Part shown: one piece after another, positions 44,655 through 56,039 of the stretch | Layout: each line of letters opens with the position of its first letter | Position numbering within the stretch: position 1 is the first letter of the stretch | Assembly: GCF_000955905.1 (NCBI RefSeq) | Contig: NZ_CP011097.1 | Coordinates: 693,957 to 757,956 of the forward strand | DNA length: 64,000 nucleotides | Direction: 5' to 3' | From: Candidatus Nitrosotenuis cloacae | GTDB lineage: Archaea > Thermoproteota > Nitrososphaeria > Nitrososphaerales > Nitrosopumilaceae | Program-made: the position numbers and the translations under genes | The notes under the pieces: model-generated | Databases searched by the model: none | The model's input: the letters and a program-made list of their open reading frames with translations, nothing else | Told to the model about the DNA's origin: nothing

Positions 44655-44683
44655 TGTAATATTGTGGCTAATCATACCAGTGC
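44655..44683 (+). other. 23S rRNA processing stem, 5' arm
   Basis: TGTAAT, GTGGCTAA and CCAGTGC pair with the continuous sequence 47661-47681, leaving bulges of three and five bases on this strand. The bulged shape suits the splicing endonuclease. Confidence 0.55.
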
Positions 44684-47660
<2,977 letters not shown>

Positions 47661-47681
47661 GCACTGGTTAGCCACATTACA
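47661..47681 (+). other. 23S rRNA processing stem, 3' arm
   Basis: GCACTGGTTAGCCACATTACA complements the 5' arm at 44655-44683 segment by segment, without bulges on this side. Confidence 0.55.
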
Positions 47682-47711
47682 TAGAGACTATGCGCGATGA
47701 TTTTTTCATTT

Positions 47712-47748
47712 AAAATCAAACCCTAGTGGAAACTGGGTTTGATTTTTT
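47712..47748 (+). terminator. rRNA-operon terminator hairpin with GGAA loop
   Basis: AAAATCAAACCC pairs with GGGTTTGATTTT over 12 bp; beyond a bulged T, AGT pairs with ACT around a GGAA tetraloop, followed by a short T run. This is the best terminator-like structure in the window and ends the rRNA transcript. Confidence 0.65.
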
Positions 47749-47841
47749 GTGAGAAACAAATTTTTCAATTACACGACTATGTTTTCTTCTTATTTTGAGA
47801 ATATCTCAAATTTTTTATTATGGGCAGAATTATCGTTTTTG

Positions 47842-48216
47842 ATGAGTATCGAGTACAAATTTTATGAATCAAAATGCTCACAACTCCAACAAGAAAAAGA
47901 AATTCGATTTGCAGGAATAATTGATGAACAAGGCAAACTGGTAGTTGGTGGTTTCAAGCCTGGAATAACGCCACTTGAGAACGATGAGAGCCGACTGGAT
48001 GATTTTATGGATTTTGCATCCCGTGTTTCATTACGCAAAGAGTATGACAAAACATTGGGCCCAATTAACTATCTTGCAGCAAGACGAGATAGATTGGTCT
48101 TGATAAGCTTCCCGTTTCCTGTAAGCAAATTTGTTTTACTAATATCTGCAGAACCCACAGTGGATATTGAAAAAATAGCCAAACGTGTTGTCACAATATT
48201 TAGTGACGCCTCTTAG
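47842..48216 (+). CDS. DUF6659-like thaumarchaeal small domain protein (copy B)
   Basis: 124 residues from ATG 47842; the frame is open to 47749 but the extra part is poorly supported, and a TATA-like stretch lies about 28 bases before this ATG. The pattern IRFAGIIDEQGKLVVGG, SRVSLRKEYDKTLGPI and RRDRLVLISFPF matches the genes at 14171 and 55635. Cytoplasmic, function unknown. Confidence 0.75.
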   Translation: MSIEYKFYESKCSQLQQEKEIRFAGIIDEQGKLVVGGFKPGITPLENDESRLDDFMDFASRVSLRKEYDKTLGPINYLAARRDRLVLISFPFPVSKFVLLISAEPTVDIEKIAKRVVTIFSDAS

Positions 48217-48259
48217 ACTGACAATTAAACTTTTTAAATTATAATGAGTCTATGTGAAT

Positions 48260-48490
48260 ATGAATGAGGCATATGTTTTGCTTAATGTCGATTACAAGGA
48301 ACAAAAAAACATAATCGAGCAAGCAAAAAAGATCCCGACCGTAAAAACTGTAAAAGCCGTTTATGGAATTTATGATGTCTTGATAATATTGGAATCAAAT
48401 GACATGCAGCAAATTAAAACCGCAATTGATGTTCACATACATGGCATAAACGGAATAAACAATCTCACCTCATTAATCTCTGTGAATTAA
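48260..48490 (+). CDS. Lrp/AsnC RAM-domain protein without HTH
   Basis: 76 residues: only the ligand-binding RAM fold (EAYVLLNVDYKEQKNIIEQ, VYGIYDVLIILES). ATG 48260 sits 27 bases after a TATA box (TTTAAATT), so it is leaderless; GTG 48254 is possible. Stand-alone RAM proteins can modulate full-length Lrp regulators. The thioredoxin reductase gene follows with no gap, so it may share a redox or amino-acid signal. Confidence 0.8.
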   Translation: MNEAYVLLNVDYKEQKNIIEQAKKIPTVKTVKAVYGIYDVLIILESNDMQQIKTAIDVHIHGINGINNLTSLISVN

Positions 48491-49465
48491 TTGGTTCAAG
48501 AATATGACATTATAGTAGTTGGCGCAGGCCCAGGTGGACTATCTGCTGGAATATTTATTGCACGACAAAAAACACCCTGCCTTGTAATATCAAAAGATCT
48601 TGGAGGCCAACTAAATCTTATTCCAAAACTGGAAAACTATCCTGGTACTATGATGTCAAGCGGACAACTTTTGGCAAAAACACTGGAAAACCAGTTTCTT
48701 GTTTTTGGAGGCGAAATAACATATGATACTGTGGAAAAAATTGATGAAGCAGAATCTGGACTAAAAATAAAGACAAGCAGAACAGAATATTTGGCAAAGG
48801 CAGTTGTTTTGGCACCCGGAAAGGTTCCAAACAGTCTAGGACTCTCAAACGAAACTCAATTTGCGAACAAGGGCGTTCATTATTGTACTAAATGTGATGC
48901 TCCATTTTACCAGGGGAGGTCCACTGCCACTGTTGGGGTTGGCGGGTATTTGGTAGAATCTGGGATTTTACTCTCACGCATGGCATCTAAGGTATATCTG
49001 ATTTACAAAGGTGCGGCGCTAGGCGGAGACAAAGACCTCATTGAATCAATCAAGAAAAAAGAAAACGTTGAGCTGATTCCGCAGTCATCAGTCAAATCCA
49101 TATCTGGAGCAAACTCTTTGCAGCAGATCACATTGCTTGATAATTCTGGCAATGAAAAAACGATCAATGTCGATGGCCTTTTCATTGAGATGGGCTCTAA
49201 AATTAATCTGGATTTTGTAAAACACCTAGTTACAATAAACCAGAAAGGCGAAATTGAGGTAACTGAGGGGGGCAAAACAACACACATTGCAATATTTGCT
49301 GCAGGCGATGCAACAAACATCCCATACAAGCAAATAATCTCTGCATGTGGTGATGGTGCAGCTGCCGGCTTGTCCGCGTTTAATCACGTTGAGAAACTCA
49401 GGGGTAAGCCTGGAATACGTGCCGACTGGAAGAAAACAATCGGTGATACTGTATTCCATTACTAA
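48491..49465 (+). CDS. trxB: Thioredoxin reductase-like flavoprotein
   Basis: 324 residues from TTG. FAD motif VVGAGPGGLSAGIF is at the start, redox pair YCTKCDAPFYQG near residue 135, and GDATNIP near residue 276. In place of the NADPH motif HRRxxxR the sequence reads YKGAALGGDKD, and the second nucleotide fold reads GVGGYLVESG. So the electron donor may not be NADPH. It is translated with the RAM protein. Confidence 0.85.
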   Translation: MVQEYDIIVVGAGPGGLSAGIFIARQKTPCLVISKDLGGQLNLIPKLENYPGTMMSSGQLLAKTLENQFLVFGGEITYDTVEKIDEAESGLKIKTSRTEYLAKAVVLAPGKVPNSLGLSNETQFANKGVHYCTKCDAPFYQGRSTATVGVGGYLVESGILLSRMASKVYLIYKGAALGGDKDLIESIKKKENVELIPQSSVKSISGANSLQQITLLDNSGNEKTINVDGLFIEMGSKINLDFVKHLVTINQKGEIEVTEGGKTTHIAIFAAGDATNIPYKQIISACGDGAAAGLSAFNHVEKLRGKPGIRADWKKTIGDTVFHY

Positions 49466-49559
49466 TCTAGGCAATATTTGGCTTGGAACTCAACAAATTC
49501 ATTAGCAATCCCTAAAAACATCCTGTTTTTGATATTTTATGTAAATGCATGATAAAATT

Positions 49560-51992
49560 ATGACTCATCACGTGTTTTCCTTGTTTGCAATATCTGTAAT
49601 TGTACTATCGATTGCGATAATTCCGGTATTTGCAGACACTATAGTTCCAAGTGCGCCTACTGGAGTATCTGCCGCAGCGATTTCTCCAACACAAGTGAAT
49701 CTTTTCTGGACTGCACCATCTGGATTTACAGTTACTAGCTACAAAATTGAATACAAGACTGGCTCTGGACCATACACAGTACTGGTCGCTACTACCGGCA
49801 CAACTACTACGAATTATTCTCATACTGGATTGACTACCGGCACATCATATTCTTACAAAATTTATGCAATCAATTCTGTTGGTACTGGAGCCGCATCATC
49901 TGAAGTCACAATCACTCCAACCACATCATCCGTTGGTACATTGCCTGGCTCACCAACTGGATTTTCTGCAACTCCAATGTCACCAACACAAGTGACTCTA
50001 TCCTGGTCTGCACCCTCCAATAACGGAGGCTATCCAATCACCGGCTATAGAATAGAATATAGGATTGGCTCTGGTACTTATTCAGATCTTGTCCCTACCA
50101 CTGGAAATGCTGCCACAACATACTCGCATACTGGAGTCTCTGCAGGCCAAGTCTACGTGTATCGTGTTTATGCCATGACTTCATTTGGGACAAGCGAAAA
50201 ACCATCTACCGAAGCAACGGCAAATCCAAAACCTGCATCATCATCCAGTGCTCCCACTGCACCGCCTGCATTGACTGCAACTGCAACATCTGCTACACAA
50301 ATCAACTTGTCATGGTCCGCCCCATCTAACACGGGTGGCTATCCAATCACTGGATACAAGATTGATTACAAAAAAGGCTCCGCATCATACTCTACACTTG
50401 TCGCAAATACCGGTAACTCCACCATATCATACAGCCATGTTGGACTAACTACTGGAACCACATATGCTTACAAAGTATACGCAATCAACTCCATTGGTAC
50501 AAGTACTGCATCCCCTGAGGCATCTGCTACACCTACAACTGCATCTGTATCATCATCCCCCGCCCCGCCAACGGGGCTTACTGCCACACCTGCATCTGCA
50601 ACTCAGATTAATCTCTCATGGTCCGCCCCATCTAACAATGGCGGCTCGCCGATAATTGGCTATAAAATCGAGTACAAGGTAGGCTCTGCCGCTTATTCCA
50701 CACTCATTGCAAACACTGGAAATACCGCAACAACATACTCTCACACCGGATTGACTGCAGGCCAAGTACATGTTTACAAAATTTCTGCGATAAACTCGGT
50801 TGGAGCAAGCAATCCCTCTCCAGAGGCATCCGCAACACCTACTGCTCAATCTACTCCAGCCCAAACAAACACCGCACCGGGCGCCCCGACAGGCCTTACG
50901 GCAATATCTGTTTCCGGTACTCAGATCAATCTGTCTTGGACTGCACCAACCAATATTGGTGGTGGACCAATCACCGGATACAAGATTGAAGCAAAGAAGG
51001 GTGCGGGATCATTTGAGGTAATCTTGCCAAACACCGGCAGTACAGCAACCACATATTCTCACACTGGACTTACTACTGCAACCACATACTATTATCGAGT
51101 GTATGCAATCAATTCTATTGGAACCAGTAGTCCATCTGGCGAATCGTCCGCAGTTCCAAAGGAAACAACCACACCTACACTGACTGCCATTGCAATTGCA
51201 CCAACTCAAATTCATCTGTCTTGGACTGCACCATCGCAAACCTACAAACAATCAATCAACGGATACAAAATTGAAGAAAAAATCGGCGACTCTTACAAAG
51301 TCATTCAAGATAATGCTGGTTCTAGTACAAAATACACAGTTAGCGGATTAGTTACTGGCAAACCCCACACATATGTTGTCAGTGCATTATTTTCTGCTGG
51401 CTCCAGTCCACGATCCAATGAGGCATCTGCTACACCAACTACTACATCTGTACCGCCGGCAGGATTTTCAACAACCGCGCCGGCCACACCTACTACGACA
51501 CCGACTAAACCTGTAGGCAATGATCCTCAATCAATACTAAAAGCACAACAAGAAGAAGTAAAGAGAAAAGCCCAAGAGGCAAGAGAGGCAATGCTGAAAC
51601 AATCTGGTAAAGGTGACAGTGACAAAGCAAAGGCCGCACGAGAAGAGGCCAGATTGGCAAATGAGAAAGCCGTCAAAGATGCACAGGCAGCAAGACAAAA
51701 ACTGATTGCTGAAAAACAAGCAGCACTAAAAGCACCAAAAGAAACACCAGATCAAAACCCAAAACAAAAACCGGTAAACGCTACCATACAAAAACCAAAA
51801 ACCTTGGAAGAAGCGCGCAAGCTTGCAGAAGAAGCAAAACAAAAAGCACTAGAAAAGGCCAACATTGACGCCAAACCAAAAGAAGACACTAAAAGCAAAG
51901 CCGAGCAAGAACTTGCAGCAGCAAAAGCAGCCGCCTGGGAGAAAGCAAGAAAGGCACTAGAGGCCGAAAAAGCCAAGAGAGCCAACCAATAA
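49560..51992 (+). CDS. Secreted protein with six fibronectin type III repeats and a coiled-coil tail
   Basis: About 810 residues from ATG 49560, 27 bases after a TATA-like box; 49545 is an upstream option. A signal peptide ends near VFADTI. Six FN3 domains follow (about 20-600), each with NLSW/TLSW, a GYKIEYK-type strand and a TYSHTGL strand; domains two to five are very similar. A Pro/Thr-rich linker leads to a coiled coil rich in Ala, Lys and Glu (about 665-810). No transmembrane anchor is seen at the end, so it may attach to the S-layer or be released. Confidence 0.85.
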   Translation: MTHHVFSLFAISVIVLSIAIIPVFADTIVPSAPTGVSAAAISPTQVNLFWTAPSGFTVTSYKIEYKTGSGPYTVLVATTGTTTTNYSHTGLTTGTSYSYKIYAINSVGTGAASSEVTITPTTSSVGTLPGSPTGFSATPMSPTQVTLSWSAPSNNGGYPITGYRIEYRIGSGTYSDLVPTTGNAATTYSHTGVSAGQVYVYRVYAMTSFGTSEKPSTEATANPKPASSSSAPTAPPALTATATSATQINLSWSAPSNTGGYPITGYKIDYKKGSASYSTLVANTGNSTISYSHVGLTTGTTYAYKVYAINSIGTSTASPEASATPTTASVSSSPAPPTGLTATPASATQINLSWSAPSNNGGSPIIGYKIEYKVGSAAYSTLIANTGNTATTYSHTGLTAGQVHVYKISAINSVGASNPSPEASATPTAQSTPAQTNTAPGAPTGLTAISVSGTQINLSWTAPTNIGGGPITGYKIEAKKGAGSFEVILPNTGSTATTYSHTGLTTATTYYYRVYAINSIGTSSPSGESSAVPKETTTPTLTAIAIAPTQIHLSWTAPSQTYKQSINGYKIEEKIGDSYKVIQDNAGSSTKYTVSGLVTGKPHTYVVSALFSAGSSPRSNEASATPTTTSVPPAGFSTTAPATPTTTPTKPVGNDPQSILKAQQEEVKRKAQEAREAMLKQSGKGDSDKAKAAREEARLANEKAVKDAQAARQKLIAEKQAALKAPKETPDQNPKQKPVNATIQKPKTLEEARKLAEEAKQKALEKANIDAKPKEDTKSKAEQELAAAKAAAWEKARKALEAEKAKRANQ

Positions 51993-52029
51993 CAAGCAGA
52001 TTTTTATTTTCAGATTTTTTTAGCAATTC

Positions 52030-52611
52030 ATGGTTAATCAAAACGAACCAAACGTAGTCGGCGTAAACATCCTAAAACAAAATGGGGTAGATATTGATGA
52101 GCTGATTAAGCTCTTGATCTATAATGCATCAGTAGAGTTTACTGCATACTATTACTTCACAAACCTTCGAATGCATTGCACTGGCGTTGATGGCGAGGGC
52201 ATCAAAGGCGTAATAGAAGATGCACGACTAGAGGACCTGAGTCATTTTGAGTCCTGCCTCTCAAGAATCTATGAGCTTGGTGGAAGCCTACCAAACGACG
52301 CAACAGAATTTATCAAAATGTCTGGCTGTGAGTTTTTACAACTACCTCCAAACAAAACAGATCTGAGGGCGATAATGGAAAAATGCCTCAAAGCTGAACA
52401 AGGGGCAATTGTCAATTGGAACAAAATATGCCAAATGACCCATGGAAAAGATCCTGCCACATATGATGTAGCAAAAGACATCTTGCGAGAGGAAATTGAA
52501 CATGAGGCTTGGTTTTTGGAGCTTCTCCATGGAAGACCATCTGCTCACATGAGAAGAAAATTCCCAGGAGAGCGACCCCACACAGCAAAACACTCTCGAG
52601 CGCTAGGCTAG
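52030..52611 (+). CDS. Dps-like (DPSL) ferritin-family protein
   Basis: 193 residues. A four-helix ferritin core carries metal ligands in ASVEFTAYYYF, EDLSHFESC and EIEHEAWFLELL. Cysteines in MSGCEFLQ and MEKCLKAEQ fit the cysteine pair of DPSL (thioferritin) proteins. It should oxidise ferrous iron with peroxide and store it, protecting DNA. A TATA-like run 26 bases upstream fits a leaderless start. Confidence 0.85.
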   Translation: MVNQNEPNVVGVNILKQNGVDIDELIKLLIYNASVEFTAYYYFTNLRMHCTGVDGEGIKGVIEDARLEDLSHFESCLSRIYELGGSLPNDATEFIKMSGCEFLQLPPNKTDLRAIMEKCLKAEQGAIVNWNKICQMTHGKDPATYDVAKDILREEIEHEAWFLELLHGRPSAHMRRKFPGERPHTAKHSRALG

Positions 52612-52714
52612 CCCTTTTTCACTTTTTTATTATGCTAGATCTGTCAAGCTTGTCTCTTACGATCATACGCATGCTAAAGCTTATCTATGTGAAAGATAAA
52701 ACGACGATAACCTG

Positions 52715-53500
52715 ATGCAAGAAGAATTTGTGATTGTTGACGGTAATAGGATTAGATACCTAAAGGCTGGATCGTCAAGGCGAAACCTAGTCCTTATTCA
52801 TGGCCTTGGTGCATCCGCTGAACGTTGGGAGTCTGTTATGTCTAGTTTCAGCAAGCACTTTACCGTTTATGTTCCTGATCTGATCGGATTTGGTCTGAGT
52901 GACAAGCCTACGGTTGATTACACTACGGAATTTTTTGCTCATTTTGTCTCTCAGTTTCTGGCCGAGCTTGGAGTGAAAAAGGCAACAGTAATTGGCTCGT
53001 CCCTTGGTGGGCAGATTGCAGTCGAGTATGTATCGGCTAATCAAGACAGTGTGGAAAAACTAATCCTAGTATCGCCTGCCGGAGCAATGAAACAGTCCAC
53101 ACCTGCACTTGATGCATATATTATGGCGGCATTATACCCTGATCCATCCAGTGCAAAAACCGCATTTTCTGCAATGACTGGAACCAACAAGGATGTGAGT
53201 CAAAACATAATCGATGGATTTGTTCAACGAATGCTCATGCCAAATGCCAAATATGCCTTCATGTCAACAATTCTTGGATTAAAAAACGCACCTGAAATCT
53301 CAACAAAATTGGAAATATTGGAAATTCCAACACTAGTAGTCTGGGGTGAGTTAGATCCTGTCATCCCAATAACTTATGCAAAATACTTTGTTCAAAGAAT
53401 TAGGGATTGTAGATTTTATCAAATGGAAGGATGCGGCCATACTCCATACGTCGAGGACCCATCAGAATTTAGCAAACTTGTGCTTGATTTTTTGAAATAA
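52715..53500 (+). CDS. Alpha/beta hydrolase near the PHA genes
   Basis: 261 residues. Oxyanion region LIHGLGASAERW, nucleophile GSSLGGQIAVE near residue 93, acid in VVWGELDPVIP and His in GCGHTPYVEDP complete the catalytic triad. It precedes the phasin-like gene by 34 bp, so an esterase or PHA depolymerase role is possible but not shown. Confidence 0.85.
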   Translation: MQEEFVIVDGNRIRYLKAGSSRRNLVLIHGLGASAERWESVMSSFSKHFTVYVPDLIGFGLSDKPTVDYTTEFFAHFVSQFLAELGVKKATVIGSSLGGQIAVEYVSANQDSVEKLILVSPAGAMKQSTPALDAYIMAALYPDPSSAKTAFSAMTGTNKDVSQNIIDGFVQRMLMPNAKYAFMSTILGLKNAPEISTKLEILEIPTLVVWGELDPVIPITYAKYFVQRIRDCRFYQMEGCGHTPYVEDPSEFSKLVLDFLK

Positions 53501-53534
53501 CTGTGCTATCTTTAAATAACTAATTGGCCGGACA

Positions 53535-53948
53535 ATGGTAATGGTTGGTAACAGTAACCAAATTGATTATGTATCTATGTTCCAGGACTGGGTTCAAAAA
53601 GGCGGTCGTGCACAAGCCGAGTTCATGAAGGCGTTTTCCTCATACATGGAAAACAATCAAAAATTTGATCCGCTAAATGCAATCAAAGAATTGACCTCAA
53701 AATCGTCCGAGGCACAAAGTGAATTTGTCAACAACATGTCATCTGTGCAAAAAAACGTAATGGAGCAGTTATTCAACATGGGAAATCTCATGCAGAACTT
53801 TATGGGCTATGGTGCATTCAAGACCACCATTGGAAGCAATGGAAGAATATCAATCCCTGAAGCAGAACGTGATGCACTAAGAATCAACGAAGGAGATCTA
53901 GTGCAAGTGGTAGTAATACCATTAGAGAAAAAGAAGAAGCAAAACTAG
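53535..53948 (+). CDS. Phasin-like protein with C-terminal AbrB/SpoVT domain
   Basis: 137 residues. Residues 10-85 are amphipathic helix, phasin-like (FQDWVQKGGRAQAEFMKAF), and would coat granules. The last 45 residues form an AbrB/SpoVT swapped-hairpin domain (TTIGSNGRISIPEAERDALRINEGDLVQVV). A TATA box 24 bases upstream fits a leaderless start. The combination suggests a granule-bound regulator. It overlaps the end of phaC by four bases. Confidence 0.75.
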   Translation: MVMVGNSNQIDYVSMFQDWVQKGGRAQAEFMKAFSSYMENNQKFDPLNAIKELTSKSSEAQSEFVNNMSSVQKNVMEQLFNMGNLMQNFMGYGAFKTTIGSNGRISIPEAERDALRINEGDLVQVVVIPLEKKKKQN

Positions 53949-55006
53949 GATCTTTCTTTAATCCACTGACTCAGCTCTGGCAAAATTTGTTTTTGTGAAA
54001 ACGAGCTTGCAATCATTCCTACATGTCCAATTGGATATACCCTCATGGTCTTGTCCTCACTTGCAACTGCATAGTAAATCGGCATGCTGCATTCTGGTGA
54101 TACTAGGTGATCACCTACAGCAACCTGCACAAAAATCGGCATTGAAATGTTTTTGAGATCAATTTGTTTTCCACCGACATACATCTTGTTCTGGATTAGG
54201 AGATTTTCCTGATAGATGTCCTTAATCCACTGTCTGAATAATTCTCCTGGAATTGGCGGTGTATCACTTAGCCATTTTTCTACTCGCAAAAAACTATCCA
54301 CAAATTCTTTGTCGTGTATGTTTTTGAAGAATTTGTAGTATTTTTCAAGGCCTTGCTCAAATGGTTTTAGTATTGAAAAACAATAATACATGAATTCTGG
54401 CGGCATGTTTCCAATTATGTCTACCAAATTGTCTATGTTGAGGTGTTTTGCCACATTGCTAACTACTGTAGTGTCCTTCCATCCATCGATTACAGGTGCC
54501 GTAACTATGAGATTACGCACCTTTTTTGGGTGCAAAGTGGCATAAATTGTCGCAATCGTGCCTCCAGTGCAATATCCTTGCAATGACACACTATCAACTT
54601 GGGATTCCTTTCTGATGTAATCAACACAGTTATCCAAATACGAGTTGACATAATCATCAAAATCCAAATACTTGTCAATGTTTGATGGGGTTCCCCAGTC
54701 GATCATGTAGATGTCTATTCCGGATTCTAGTAGTTTTCTGACCCAGCTTTTCTTTGGTTGAATATCCAGTATGTGGAATCGATTGATTATTGCATAGCTG
54801 ATCAGCAATGGCGTTTTGATCTGTTTTTCCGCGATTGGTTTGTAGTGGAGCAGTCTCATCTTGTCTTGCTCAAATACCACATCATATGGTGTTGATTCCA
54901 GCGTTATCTCGTCTGGGGCCGGAACTAGCTTTGGGGCCTCGCTGACATTTTTTGTAAAACTGAGAAACTCCTCTACTAGTTTTGGATCAACCATACTATC
55001 TTGCAT
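53945..55006 (-). CDS. phaC: Class III polyhydroxyalkanoate synthase subunit PhaC
   Basis: 353 residues, the class III length. The lipase-like box is LQGYCTGGTIATIYA near residue 145, with Cys as nucleophile; Asp in VAVGDHLVSPE and His in GHVGMIASS complete the triad. It polymerises hydroxyacyl-CoA into PHA granules, together with PhaE. It overlaps the upstream phaE gene by 11 bp; a downstream Met (54994) is an alternative start. Confidence 0.9.
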   Translation of the reverse strand: MQDSMVDPKLVEEFLSFTKNVSEAPKLVPAPDEITLESTPYDVVFEQDKMRLLHYKPIAEKQIKTPLLISYAIINRFHILDIQPKKSWVRKLLESGIDIYMIDWGTPSNIDKYLDFDDYVNSYLDNCVDYIRKESQVDSVSLQGYCTGGTIATIYATLHPKKVRNLIVTAPVIDGWKDTTVVSNVAKHLNIDNLVDIIGNMPPEFMYYCFSILKPFEQGLEKYYKFFKNIHDKEFVDSFLRVEKWLSDTPPIPGELFRQWIKDIYQENLLIQNKMYVGGKQIDLKNISMPIFVQVAVGDHLVSPECSMPIYYAVASEDKTMRVYPIGHVGMIASSFSQKQILPELSQWIKERS

Positions 55007-55559
55007 TTGGTTTTTCCTCTTTTTTCTCTAGTTTTGTTATTCTTTTTCTTAGCTCATGTAATTCCTTGTATACTTCGTCAATTTCTTTTCTTGTTGGAAG
55101 CTTCATTGAATGAAGCATAACGTTTGTAATGTTTTCCCAATGACGGGTCAGCTCTAATTCCGCTGCAACCAATTTCCCATAATTGTGACCAAATTCTTCC
55201 GAATCAAAGAGTTGGGTGAAATCGTTCTCAAAAATATCAATCCAAATTCGTTTGTATGCCTCTATACTTTCAACATCCTGCGGTATGTTTGGGACCTTGG
55301 TGTTTACCTTTTTTTGCGCATCCATCCATGCCTCGGTTAATTGTTTATAGTATTCAGTCAGTTTTTGGTTAAATTCAACCAAGTCATCGTTTGCATCCAT
55401 TAGTTCGGTGACCACTTTTTTCATGTCATTTGCCCAGTTTCTCATTGGACCAACAGATGTCAGTGCAATCGGTTTGCCTGACATTAGGTGTATCAAATCC
55501 GTCCAAAACAGGGAGACGTGTTTGTAATAATCAAGCGGCAGATTGACGTCTTGTGACAT
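54996..55559 (-). CDS. phaE: PHA synthase subunit PhaE
   Basis: About 187 residues from ATG 55559. It is helical, with WTDLIHLMSGKP near the start, ENITNVMLHSMKLPTRKEIDEV near residue 145 and a C-terminal coiled coil (HELRKRITKLEKKEEK), the typical PhaE end. It is coupled to phaC by overlap, as in class III synthases. Confidence 0.85.
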   Translation of the reverse strand: MSQDVNLPLDYYKHVSLFWTDLIHLMSGKPIALTSVGPMRNWANDMKKVVTELMDANDDLVEFNQKLTEYYKQLTEAWMDAQKKVNTKVPNIPQDVESIEAYKRIWIDIFENDFTQLFDSEEFGHNYGKLVAAELELTRHWENITNVMLHSMKLPTRKEIDEVYKELHELRKRITKLEKKEEKPNAR

Positions 55560-55634
55560 GCTGATTAAATACACAAGATCGCAATAAATAGTTCGTCCTC
55601 TGAATATGATACATCAAAGCAAGGAGAACCTATA

Positions 55635-55994
55635 ATGGAAAAAGAAGAACTGTGTAATTCAATTAAAAAACTGGACACTATGATCCGCTTTGTTGGGCTG
55701 ATTAACAACAAAGGGCATCTGGTAGCCGGTGGCATGAATGAGGGAAAGAAAACCTTAGAGGACACAAAAAAAGATGAGATGCTCTACATGGAGCTTGCAT
55801 TGCGAGTTAGAATGCGTCAAGAATTTGATTCCGAGCTTGGACCTGTCAGATTTGCCATGTCATACCGAGACAAGGTGGTTGTGATGAGTTTTCCAGTAGA
55901 CAAGGAAATCCTACTCGTGTCTGCTGAAAGAGACATTAACTTCTCAAAACTGGCGTTTGACGCCCTCAAAATAATCGAGCAATACCTAAAGTGA
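55635..55994 (+). CDS. DUF6659-like thaumarchaeal small domain protein (copy C)
   Basis: 119 residues: IRFVGLINNKGHLVAGG, LRVRMRQEFDSELGPVRF and YRDKVVVMSFPVDKEILLVS. It is closer to copy B (47842) than to copy A (14171). The family is a thaumarchaeal small domain with no known function; the neighbours (phaE, a secreted protein) give no firm clue. Confidence 0.75.
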   Translation: MEKEELCNSIKKLDTMIRFVGLINNKGHLVAGGMNEGKKTLEDTKKDEMLYMELALRVRMRQEFDSELGPVRFAMSYRDKVVVMSFPVDKEILLVSAERDINFSKLAFDALKIIEQYLK

Positions 55995-56039
55995 AAATCA
56001 CAGATTGGTTTAAGATACGAATACAAGTTATTTTCTGAT

